From Crocinitomicaceae bacterium (GTDB taxonomy: Bacteria > Bacteroidota > Bacteroidia > Flavobacteriales_D > Crocinitomicaceae), in NCBI GenBank assembly GCA_029251865.1, contig JAQXCN010000012.1:22482-86481 (forward strand): a DNA stretch of 64,000 nt, read 5' to 3'. How positions within the stretch are numbered: the first letter of the stretch is position 1; each line of letters begins with the position of its first letter. Both the position numbers and the translations under genes were made by a program. Shown in pieces: positions 35,271-42,313 of the stretch. The notes under the pieces are model-generated. The model was not told where the DNA came from and did no database searches. It worked only from the letters and a program-made list of their open reading frames with translations.

Positions 35271-36284
35271 TTAATTTCCTTTGATGCGGTTCCAAAGTTC
35301 ACTGAAAATACTTCCTGCAGATGATTTGCCAAAATCTTGACGTGACCGTTCCACACGTATCTGTCCTTTTTCATCTGGAATGAGTTTATAGCGCCACAAG
35401 AAAGGTGCTTTATTGATGTCCATGCCCATCTGACCAAATCTTAAGTCAACAAAAAACAATTCACCATCAATTTCCTCCATTACATACCATCCTGCGGCTA
35501 TTTTAATAAGCTGCTTTACTTCCTTTTGCTCTTTATATGGTGCTAAAAGATGATAGTTCTTTGGAAATTCTTTTGAAAATTCAATCGCCTTTGAGTCCAA
35601 GAAAGAATAATTCGCCACTCGATAACCTGTTTTCGTTTCAACTTGTGCATTCCAAAGAATGGTATTTAAGGGGGTTGGCTTACTATCTAAATCCAAGTAT
35701 TCCACCTTATCCTTTTTTAATTGGTTGCTAAATTGAAAATGTGCATAGCCTTTGAGCAAAATTGTGAGCAACATATAGGATGAGCTTACAATTAAACCCA
35801 ACTTATTATAGAAGCTGCGCCTAGGGTTCGTTCTCTTGTGGAACATTGCAATCAACAAGAAAGATAAGAATGGGAGGGTATATAATGGATCAGCGACAAA
35901 AATATTCTTGAAAGCAATCCTGTACTCAAAGGGCCAAAAGAATTGTGTGCCCCAGGTCGTATGATTGTCCAGTAGTGGGTGTGTTACAACACATAGGAAA
36001 AACAGCTTAGTCCAAGGCTTAAAGCCTACCTTACGTTTCTTGTGTATCGTATTGGCAAGCCAACCCAAAATGGGTGCAATGAGTACGGCGAATACCAATG
36101 AATGTGAAAAACCACGGTGCATTTCAGTTGCCGTTATCGGGTCCGTAAAATAACGTAAAAAAACATCCAGGTCAGGAATTGTTCCTGCGATAGCTCCCCA
36201 TAGCATTGCTCTTGTACCAATTTTTTTTCCCAATACGGCTTCTCCTACTGCCGCACCTAATACAATTTGTGTTAATGAATCCAT
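35271..36284 (-). CDS. YdjM-like membrane-bound metal-dependent hydrolase
   Basis: A 337-residue protein of the YdjM/DUF457 family. The N-terminus MDSLTQIVLGAAVGEAVLG and the histidine/aspartate-rich GTIPDLDVFLRYF, HRGFSHSLVF and VVTHPLLDNHTTWG are the family's metal-binding blocks within four to five membrane helices. A C-terminal soluble domain of about 140 residues (from FSNQLKKDKVEYL) is typical of the Bacteroidota version. A role in lipid or envelope hydrolysis has been suggested for the family, with no proof here. Its start overlaps the stop of the FemAB-like gene by 1 nt. Confidence 0.88.
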   Translation of the reverse strand: MDSLTQIVLGAAVGEAVLGKKIGTRAMLWGAIAGTIPDLDVFLRYFTDPITATEMHRGFSHSLVFAVLIAPILGWLANTIHKKRKVGFKPWTKLFFLCVVTHPLLDNHTTWGTQFFWPFEYRIAFKNIFVADPLYTLPFLSFLLIAMFHKRTNPRRSFYNKLGLIVSSSYMLLTILLKGYAHFQFSNQLKKDKVEYLDLDSKPTPLNTILWNAQVETKTGYRVANYSFLDSKAIEFSKEFPKNYHLLAPYKEQKEVKQLIKIAAGWYVMEEIDGELFFVDLRFGQMGMDINKAPFLWRYKLIPDEKGQIRVERSRQDFGKSSAGSIFSELWNRIKGN

Positions 36285-37486
36285 TATTGTTTAAAATTGG
36301 CTTTAAAAGGTTTTCGCAATTCAAAGGGGCTTGGTGCCACAGATTGAATGACATTTTTTAAAATTAGATTGGATAGTTTTCGTTTGTGCTTTATGTAGAT
36401 GGTCATATCACGAGGCTCTGCTCCAACTGCACTTTTGATCAGCTCAGAGGTTCTTCCGAACTGAAGTTCTGTAACATTTGCTTTAATAGCCTCCTCAACG
36501 TAATCATAAAGTATCCTTTGATAGATATCAAATTCAACATTGTTGTCATAATCAAGCCCAACATAGTTGGCATCAAAAGATATTGCATTCTTGAAGGACG
36601 TACTAAACCCTACTAGTAAGTCCTTAGAGAAATAAGCTTTGAATAAGAAGTCCTCTCCTAAATTCTTTTTACAAGCCGCAAAAGTCTCTGGTGTCATGGT
36701 TCCGATATGGAAATCAGATTTCTTAAGAACATTATCAAACAAAAAAAGAATACGATCTTTATGAGAAATGATCTCTTCTGGGTTGAACGATTTTACCATG
36801 AGTGGTTCTGACCTTCTATATACCGCATTGGCGCGCGTTCTGAACTTGGTTTTCATACTCAGTAGATAATCATTTTTGGTCTTCCAATCTTTATGAATTT
36901 TAAGAACCATATTGACATCAATCTTGAAATCAAAAAAACCCTGTTGAATTAATGTATTACTATGCGGAACTGTTTCTGGCCAGAAATCTTTGAAAACACG
37001 CAAAGACACCTCCTTGTTTACATCGTGATCCGTCATTAGTATTTGGTGCACCCTTTCGGCCTCCTCAAAGGCGTCTTGTGCCGGGAGCTTGTCCGTCCAT
37101 AGCATTCCGTTCTCCCCTGCCGAAAAGACATTACCACAGGCCAAGGCATTGATGCTTAAAATATTTTCAATTTTCTTTTTAAAGGGGAAACGCAGCTTAA
37201 AAACCGAATCACCAAAGCGCTTGCGCTTATCTACAAATTTGACCCGTACAAATACCGCAATCAGCACGGGTTCGTTTTGGGCATTATAGGAGATGGAGAA
37301 AAAGAAGTTCAGCTCCCCTCCCATTCCTTGCTCGAGAGCACTTAGGTAAGGCAACGAAAGATAAATGTTGCGTCCGTTTTGCACCTTATTCCAATCACCT
37401 GATGGTATATCGGTGATGGAACTAAAAACGGTCCTTTTATTTAAAATAACGTCCGTCGTTTTATTTGGCAAGATTCGCGTTTTCAT
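36284..37486 (-). CDS. FemAB/GNAT-like acyltransferase-domain protein
   Basis: A 400-residue cytosolic protein with a double GNAT-like architecture. The C-terminal half holds SMKTKFRTRANAVYRRSE (an amide-ligase-like basic stretch), LVGFSTSFKNAISFDANYVGLDY and the ending LQFGRTSELIKSAVGAEP, which resembles the acyl-CoA or tRNA-binding face of FemAB/BioF2-type proteins. The donor and acceptor are unknown. It is the upstream member of a two-gene operon with the YdjM-like hydrolase (1-nt overlap). Confidence 0.72.
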   Translation of the reverse strand: MKTRILPNKTTDVILNKRTVFSSITDIPSGDWNKVQNGRNIYLSLPYLSALEQGMGGELNFFFSISYNAQNEPVLIAVFVRVKFVDKRKRFGDSVFKLRFPFKKKIENILSINALACGNVFSAGENGMLWTDKLPAQDAFEEAERVHQILMTDHDVNKEVSLRVFKDFWPETVPHSNTLIQQGFFDFKIDVNMVLKIHKDWKTKNDYLLSMKTKFRTRANAVYRRSEPLMVKSFNPEEIISHKDRILFLFDNVLKKSDFHIGTMTPETFAACKKNLGEDFLFKAYFSKDLLVGFSTSFKNAISFDANYVGLDYDNNVEFDIYQRILYDYVEEAIKANVTELQFGRTSELIKSAVGAEPRDMTIYIKHKRKLSNLILKNVIQSVAPSPFELRKPFKANFKQ

Positions 37487-37597
37487 TCGGCTTTCTAAAG
37501 TACTTAATCTCCACTATAAAAGAGAATATTTAACACATCTTAATAAGACCGAACTTCATGAATACATTAACAACGAATTCTTCGGATTTGGCGCAAC

Positions 37598-37629
37598 AAA
37601 AAGCCCGGCACCAAGTGTCGGGCTTTTTT
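37598..37629. terminator. Bidirectional hairpin terminator
   Basis: AAAAAGCCCGGCAC, a CAA loop and GTGTCGGGCTTTTTT form a stem of at least 10 pairs with one G-U. A- and T-runs on both sides allow termination in either direction. It ends the J-domain gene transcript on the minus strand. Confidence 0.88.
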
Positions 37630-37648
37630 ATGTCTTTGGCTTATGGTA

Positions 37649-38104
37649 TTAGGCCATTTCTGGCTCTTGTGCCTTTTTTGATTGTCTGTAAGGAAAAGAA
37701 TGAAAGATGCTACGCTTCGCAAACCGAATCTGTTTGTCTGAATTGATCAGCTTCTTAAATAAAGCAGGTGTTACCCCAAAATACTCATAAACCGATCCAT
37801 TGGTAAAAGAGATCTCTAAAAGCAAGCCCTTATGCTTGTAGTTCTCAATCCCGCAATCGTCAATTGTCTTTTTGTATTCAGGGAGATTCTTCTCTTTGGT
37901 TTCGGGTGCCATACTCACCAAGAAATGGTAGGCATCAATCACCTTCTGCCCCATCAGCTCCGCTTCTTCCTTGCGGTCATCATCATCTTGAAACTTATCT
38001 GGGTGCCATTGCTTGACAAGGTTTCTGTAGGTTTTCTTTAAATCCTTAAGATCTAATGTGCCTTCTACATTAAAAAGTGTCTTGTATTCCTTAATTCGTT
38101 TCAT
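37649..38104 (-). CDS. J-domain protein with C-terminal KTSC domain
   Basis: A 151-residue protein. Residues 1-65 are a J domain: LDLKDLKKTYRNLVKQWHPDK contains the HPD (34-36) that triggers DnaK ATPase. Residues about 83-138 (CGIENY, LLEISFTNGSVYEYFGV, IRFAKRSIFHSFPY) are a KTSC-like domain, a small fold named after the C-terminus of lysyl-tRNA synthetase and often found alone. There is no Gly/Phe or zinc region, so it is not a general DnaJ. It probably brings DnaK to a specific target. Confidence 0.85.
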   Translation of the reverse strand: MKRIKEYKTLFNVEGTLDLKDLKKTYRNLVKQWHPDKFQDDDDRKEEAELMGQKVIDAYHFLVSMAPETKEKNLPEYKKTIDDCGIENYKHKGLLLEISFTNGSVYEYFGVTPALFKKLINSDKQIRFAKRSIFHSFPYRQSKKAQEPEMA

Positions 38105-38156
38105 ATCCTTTGGTTAAAAAAAACAAAAGTTTTGTAACTCAATTGTTTTCCGGGTG

Positions 38157-38164
38157 CAAAAGTA
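38157..38164 (-). promoter_or_regulatory. -7 box for the J-domain/KTSC gene
   Basis: The minus strand reads TACTTTTG, an exact TAnnTTTG match, 52 nt before the ATG, leaving a leader of about 45 nt. No clear -33 TTG. Confidence 0.45.
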
Positions 38165-38185
38165 CGCATTTGTTCTGAAACGATT

Positions 38186-38335
38186 TTAAAGACTACTAAC
38201 AAAACCAACAATGATGTGGTCTAGAGTTTCTAGCGGACTGGAGTATTTGCCCTGCAAACGAAAGAATCCCCACATGATTAGGGCACCGCTAATGAGCACC
38301 AATATGCGACCTCCGGTCAGTAGAAATTTTTTCAT
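38186..38335 (-). CDS. Small single-pass membrane protein, 49 aa
   Basis: A 49-codon frame: MKKFLLTGGR, a hydrophobic segment ILVLISGALIMWGFF, then a short soluble tail RLQGKYSSPLETLDH-IIVGFVSSL. The basic start plus hydrophobic core is a plausible membrane anchor or uncleaved signal. It lies between two other minus-strand genes with no stop-start overlap, and no known family comes to mind. Moderately likely to be real. Confidence 0.5.
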   Translation of the reverse strand: MKKFLLTGGRILVLISGALIMWGFFRLQGKYSSPLETLDHIIVGFVSSL

Positions 38336-38386
38336 GTAAACAAGATGAATGCACAATAAAACTATAGATGTTTCATTGGTAATTTA

Positions 38387-38710
38387 TTATTCTTCCGAAA
38401 AGGACTGGATTAAATCTTTGACAATTTCCAGCTGACTATTGATATTTTCAATATTGGTTTGTCCCATGTTTTTAACGGCTGAATCATATTTCCACAAGGT
38501 GTAACTTTCATCTTCAATCGTAACCAATGTTTCAAATCCTCCAACATCTCCCGACATTTTAACTGAAATTGCATGATTCGAAAATACAACCGCAAAAAAA
38601 GGACCGTAAAAATTACTATCGTTAACATCAAATCCTATTAGATGAGACTCAACAAATGTTAAAATTTGACTAACATAACGCTCCGATGCACCTACCATAT
38701 TGCTTTCCAT
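38387..38710 (-). CDS. Hypothetical protein, 107 aa
   Basis: Unrecognised soluble protein with an alpha-beta pattern (FFAVVFSNHAISVKM, FETLVTIEDESYTLW) and acidic C-terminal helix (QLEIVKDLIQSFSEE). There is no signal peptide. Its size and acidic character recall immunity or SUKH-like small proteins, but no motif supports such an assignment. It belongs to a run of three orphan genes. Start may be at the Met4 codons later. Confidence 0.6.
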   Translation of the reverse strand: MESNMVGASERYVSQILTFVESHLIGFDVNDSNFYGPFFAVVFSNHAISVKMSGDVGGFETLVTIEDESYTLWKYDSAVKNMGQTNIENINSQLEIVKDLIQSFSEE

Positions 38711-38782
38711 TTATTGCCGATTTGTTGAAAATCAGTTGCACCTATGTCTATTAAATAATTTATTTCTCGAGCATAAAACTGG

Positions 38783-39271
38783 TCATTTTTCGGTATTGCG
38801 TGCTCGCATAATTTTTCGTTCCACAAAATAGCTAATAATTGTAATTGGTATAGTTGTACAAAGTGATAATAGAATTAAATCAGTGTAGCCTGCCAAACCA
38901 TCTATAAGTATAGTAACGATTAAAAACAAATTACAGAATAGATAAATCAATGTATAGTTTGCATGAGGTTCAAAAGTATTTTTTCGAAGAGCGGTTCTCC
39001 AATTCAATACTAAACTCAAAATCAAAAAAATTAGAAGAAAAATAAAACCATGAGTAAAAATGGTAAAAGGTCTTATGGCATAAGTTGGAAAGAAAAAATA
39101 ACGAATTATCCTAAGTAGGATTGAGTCTATAGCATAATAGCAACCACCCAAAAATAGAGAGTAAAAAATTTGTTTCAAGAAATACATATTATCTAAATGA
39201 TTTGTTTGTAGAGGTGTTACCCCATTTAAAGCTGCATCTAAAGTGGCTTGTTCGAAGGTAATCAAATTCAC
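38783..39271 (-). CDS. Hypothetical four-helix membrane protein, 162 aa
   Basis: A membrane protein with four predicted helices (QIFYSLFLGGCYYAIDSIL, FTIFTHGFIFLLIFLILSLV, YTLIYLFCNLFLIVTILI, DLILLSLCTTIPITIISYFV) and a basic end (ERKIMRARNTEK). The longest frame begins with GTG at 39271; an ATG at 39187 (MYFLKQIF) just before the first helix is an equally good start. No family recognised. It lies in the orphan patch upstream of the divergent T9SS protein gene. Confidence 0.58.
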   Translation of the reverse strand: MNLITFEQATLDAALNGVTPLQTNHLDNMYFLKQIFYSLFLGGCYYAIDSILLRIIRYFFFPTYAIRPFTIFTHGFIFLLIFLILSLVLNWRTALRKNTFEPHANYTLIYLFCNLFLIVTILIDGLAGYTDLILLSLCTTIPITIISYFVERKIMRARNTEK

Positions 39272-39437
39272 GTAAGGTTCAGCAGTAACGCCTTAACTAT
39301 GTCATGTGCTCCATAATGTTTAATACCAGAATAACCATTTTCCTTTGTTAAGTTTCGCTAGGTTTTGTTCCATTAATTTTGAGCCAGGTATAATTAGAAA
39401 TAATAAACCCTTAACTTTACTTTAAACAAAAGCTACT

Positions 39438-40517
39438 ATGAAATTCTTAATTCCTTTTGCCCTATTACCCACGATTCTTTGTGCTCAAATCACACTCGAA
39501 GTTTCAGATTTTGCAGATGGTGGTGATACGGTACGTGTCAGTAATTCAAATGATTTTTCCTTGGACTACACCAGTACCGGGGAAAGTTACAACTGGGACT
39601 TTTCGAGCCTCGTAGCCGAAAGCCAAAGCTTAAAAGACTTCCAAAGCATGGACAATGCGAGCACAATCCCATCCTTTACTTTCGGAGCATTTGCTACAGA
39701 GGCCTATCAGGCCACAAATTTTGCAGAAACGGTCGATATCCCCCTAGATCAAGCAGGTGATTTTTTACCTATTAGCATTGATGCGATCAATCAATTTTCT
39801 AAAAATGCAACAGACGGTATTACAAGCGTTGGTTTATCAGTTGGCATTTCAGGAACCGAAATCCCAGTCTTGTCAGATACTATTGAAACCCGCTATGCCT
39901 TACCAATGAATTATGGAGATAATTATACCTCAAATGGCTATTCCTATTTAGACCTCAATCCGATTTTCAATGCTATATGGATACAATACCGTACAAGAAA
40001 CACACAAGTTGATGGCTGGGGAAATATTACCACGCCATATGGTTCATTTGAAGCGCTTCGCATTAGACATGAAATTATCGAAAGTGATTCTGTTTATATA
40101 GATCTGTTTGGTGGACCACAATGGTTCGAGTTACCTGTTCCTGTAAGCTACGAATATGAGTGGATTACAAAAAATGAAAAAGAACCGATATTAAAAATCA
40201 CAACTCGAGAAGTTGGGGATGCTGAGACTATTAGCAGCGTTGTCTATAAAGACAACTTTTTAAATCTAAACGCCAGCATCCAAGAAACTCAGAACTTACT
40301 TAAGCTTGGACCGAATCCAACAGAATATAAATTGGTAATTAGTGGTATTTCAGGTGCATTCAGCTACCAAGTGTTTGATCATAAAGGCCAACTCATTCAA
40401 TCTTCTATTGCACAACTGGATTACAGCATTGACTTAAGCAATTTAGAGCCCGGCGCCTATCTCGTTATCATCAATTCTTCTTCAGGTAAAAGTATTCATA
40501 AGATTATTAAAAAATAG
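39438..40517 (+). CDS. Secreted protein with T9SS sorting domain, 359 aa
   Basis: A signal peptide (MKFLIPFALLPTILCAQ) is followed by a beta-rich body (SLDYTSTGESYNWDFSSL is typical of Bacteroidota secreted proteins) and a C-terminal type A T9SS domain (LKLGPNPTEYKLVISGISG ... LEPGAYLVIINSSSGKSIHKIIKK). It should be exported across the outer membrane. No catalytic motif is seen, so function is unknown. The SRAP gene starts 5 nt after it. Confidence 0.88.
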   Translation: MKFLIPFALLPTILCAQITLEVSDFADGGDTVRVSNSNDFSLDYTSTGESYNWDFSSLVAESQSLKDFQSMDNASTIPSFTFGAFATEAYQATNFAETVDIPLDQAGDFLPISIDAINQFSKNATDGITSVGLSVGISGTEIPVLSDTIETRYALPMNYGDNYTSNGYSYLDLNPIFNAIWIQYRTRNTQVDGWGNITTPYGSFEALRIRHEIIESDSVYIDLFGGPQWFELPVPVSYEYEWITKNEKEPILKITTREVGDAETISSVVYKDNFLNLNASIQETQNLLKLGPNPTEYKLVISGISGAFSYQVFDHKGQLIQSSIAQLDYSIDLSNLEPGAYLVIINSSSGKSIHKIIKK

Positions 40518-40522
40518 TAGTT

Positions 40523-41299
40523 GTGTGTTACGAGGCTTCACAGCTCGCTGAAAAAATCTACAGAGAAGCCATTAGAATAGGTGCTTCAGATGCAGATATC
40601 CAGCGTCTAAAACTTAAATGGGAATCGCTAAAAGAAGTCCACAAAAATTATTATCATTCAACTGGATTTTCACATGAACAGTTTGCTGTATTTACCCATG
40701 ATGAAAAACTAAACCTTGAACTGTGTAATTGGGGCCTAATACCGAGCTGGGTTAAAACCGAATTAAAAGCAGAAGAAATTCGAAATAAAACAATCAATGC
40801 AAGAGGTGAAACCATATTCGAAAAACCCTCTTTTAAAATTTCCGCACTGAAAAACAGGTGTATTCTTCCGTTAAATGGTTTTTATGAACACCATCATAGA
40901 AACGGAAAAACATATCCATATTTTATTGAAAAGAAGGACAAGAAACGTCTTCTGATCGGCGGAATAACCAATTCTTGGATCAACGAACAAACAGGTGAAA
41001 TCATAAATACATTTAGTATTGTGACCACAAAGGGAAACAGCGCCCTTGCTAAAATTCACAATAACCCCAAACTAAATGAACCGAGAATGCCTCTTATTTT
41101 AGATGAAATTAATTGTAAACAGTGGCTGTCTGGAAATAAAAATGAAGCCACACAATTAATTAAAACTAATCACAAAATTGAACTAAATACGCATACCGTG
41201 CGCCGCTTAAAAGGAAGAGACTATTTAGGGAATATAAAATCTGCTCAAGACGAATACTCTCACCCAGAACTCCTACATCCCCCTTCCTTATTTGATTAG
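40523..41299 (+). CDS. yedK: SRAP/HMCES (YedK) abasic-site processing protein
   Basis: A 258-residue protein that covalently shields abasic sites in single-stranded DNA by a thiazolidine link from its N-terminal cysteine. The start is the GTG that makes Cys residue 2 (M-C-Y-E), required for activity after Met removal; no ATG gives that. Other active-site residues match YedK: Asn92 in NARGET, Glu122 in GFYE and His179 in KIHNNP, with EPRMPLIL following. An apparent insertion of 17 residues relative to YedK lies before Asn92. It acts in DNA repair and replication. It is 5 nt downstream of a T9SS gene, an unusual neighbour. Confidence 0.93.
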   Translation: MCYEASQLAEKIYREAIRIGASDADIQRLKLKWESLKEVHKNYYHSTGFSHEQFAVFTHDEKLNLELCNWGLIPSWVKTELKAEEIRNKTINARGETIFEKPSFKISALKNRCILPLNGFYEHHHRNGKTYPYFIEKKDKKRLLIGGITNSWINEQTGEIINTFSIVTTKGNSALAKIHNNPKLNEPRMPLILDEINCKQWLSGNKNEATQLIKTNHKIELNTHTVRRLKGRDYLGNIKSAQDEYSHPELLHPPSLFD

Positions 41300-41344
41300 A
41301 AAAGATTGTTGAAAACATTCTTAATAACTCTTTCGAAAAAATTA

Positions 41345-41379
41345 TTGTGACTCCGCGTCCATTTAGTAGATTAGTTTTG
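41345..41379 (+). promoter_or_regulatory. Promoter for the CVGCGS small protein
   Basis: TTG (41345-41347) and, 24 nt on, TAGTTTTG (41372-41379), an exact TAnnTTTG, lie 22 nt before the ATG. Two overlapping inverted repeats cover the -7 element (see the repeat entry). Confidence 0.6.
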
Positions 41380-41391
41380 CAAACTACTAAA
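41362..41391. repeat. Overlapping inverted repeats over the small-protein promoter
   Basis: An 8-bp inverted repeat TTTAGTAG ... CTACTAAA spans 41362-41391. A second, TAGTTT-TGC-AAACTA, spans 41372-41386 and shares its right arm. Both overlap the -7 box, as an operator would; they could also form alternative hairpins. Confidence 0.6.
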
Positions 41392-41401
41392 AACCGATAT
41401 T

Positions 41402-41572
41402 ATGAATGAGTTAGACGCGTTAAAACAAGAAATTGAAAATCTAAAAGGTAAGCTTACCGGAAATATGATGGAAGACATGGATATCCGTGATAAGATTCAC
41501 AATCTAGAAATGAAAGTATCAGGAACCAAGCCTATGGACACAAGAATTGATTGTGTAGGTTGCGGTTCTTAA
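41402..41572 (+). CDS. Small coiled-coil protein ending in CVGCGS, 56 aa
   Basis: A 56-codon gene. Residues 1-40 form an amphipathic, heptad-like helix (LDALKQEIENLKGKL, MDIRDKIHNLEMKV). A linker then leads to a C-terminal CVGCGS with two cysteines separated by two residues at the extreme end, a possible metal or redox site. It has its own promoter with palindromes and its own hairpin terminator, so it is a stand-alone gene. I believe similar short proteins occur in Flavobacteriia but know no function. Confidence 0.75.
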   Translation: MNELDALKQEIENLKGKLTGNMMEDMDIRDKIHNLEMKVSGTKPMDTRIDCVGCGS

Positions 41573-41591
41573 AACCGAAATATAACCATTG

Positions 41592-41619
41592 AAAAACCCT
41601 TCTAACAAAGGGTTTTTTT
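41592..41619 (+). terminator. Rho-independent terminator after the small CVGCGS gene
   Basis: AAAAACCCTT and AAGGGTTTTT pair around a CTAACA loop, followed by a T tract, 20 nt after the stop codon. Confidence 0.9.
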
Positions 41620-41710
41620 ATGCCCAAAACATTCGAGAAATGCACAGTGTTTTATGGAATTAATATATAGGTTGGGGACTAGAAATAGATCGTTATTAAT
41701 TTTGAAATCA

Positions 41711-41756
41711 TGTAAATCATTGTTGTTGATGTTGTAAATTTTGTAAGTCGTTGTGC
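41711..41756. repeat. TGTAA-containing direct repeats upstream of the 141-aa gene
   Basis: TGTAAATCATTGTTG (41711-41725) and TGTAAGTCGTTGTGC (41742-41756) match at 11 of 15 positions and start 31 nt (about three helical turns) apart. A third TGTAA is at 41733. They lie in a 192-nt gene-free stretch and may bind a regulator. Confidence 0.35.
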
Positions 41757-41811
41757 GGCAAATATAATTAAAATCGAGAACCTTATTTGCGCAAAATTGT
41801 TTTAAAGAAAC

Positions 41812-42237
41812 ATGCTTATAGACTCAACGGTACTTACAAAAGAAAAAAAAATAGAAATTGACAAAAAAGTCGGTCCAAATTTTTCAATATGGGACAGCTT
41901 AAAACTAAATGGCATTGGCTCAACTAAACTTAATATTAGCAGTTACAGCGAAAGATTTCAAAGCATACTCGAGCAAAACAATGACACCAATTATTGCAAT
42001 ATTGAATTGCGCCCAAAAGGCATTGTGATTCATTTAAATAAAAGGGCTACACGTTACAGCTGGGTAATTCCATATTACCAACTTGCACTTTTCCATTCGG
42101 ACGATTTTAGTATTCATTCTAATGGAGAATTTTTACGTATTCACAAAGACGCGAGCTCCAAAAAATCACGACCGTTTATCAATAAGATTTTAACTCAAAA
42201 AGCAAAATCTTTGGATGAGGCACGAAATATTCGTTAG
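41812..42237 (+). CDS. Hypothetical protein, 141 aa
   Basis: A soluble protein. The central segment NIELRPKGIVIHLNKRATRYSWVIPYYQLALF looks like a conserved beta-rich core seen in other Flavobacteriia proteins of unknown function; this is reported from general familiarity, not a search. The basic C-terminal helix (KKSRPFINKILTQKAKS) could contact nucleic acid or membrane. Monocistronic, behind a region with TGTAA repeats. Confidence 0.72.
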   Translation: MLIDSTVLTKEKKIEIDKKVGPNFSIWDSLKLNGIGSTKLNISSYSERFQSILEQNNDTNYCNIELRPKGIVIHLNKRATRYSWVIPYYQLALFHSDDFSIHSNGEFLRIHKDASSKKSRPFINKILTQKAKSLDEARNIR

Positions 42238-42313
42238 AAAATGTATAAATGACATCTAATTAATTTAGTATTCAAGCGCATTTATTTATATTTGGGATAT
42301 ATTGAGTGAGTTA

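Noticed and set aside
37365..37652. 95-aa frame spanning the FemAB-like gene start and the terminator
   Set aside because: It reads through the bidirectional hairpin and overlaps the start region of a real gene on the opposite strand.
38186..38710. Toxin-antitoxin pair from the 49-aa and 107-aa genes
   Set aside because: No toxin fold, antitoxin DNA-binding motif or overlap supports it; size alone is not evidence.
39272..39437. Integron attC site
   Set aside because: Only partial resemblance (GTAACGCCTTAAC); the conserved core pair and hairpin are not present and no integrase is seen.
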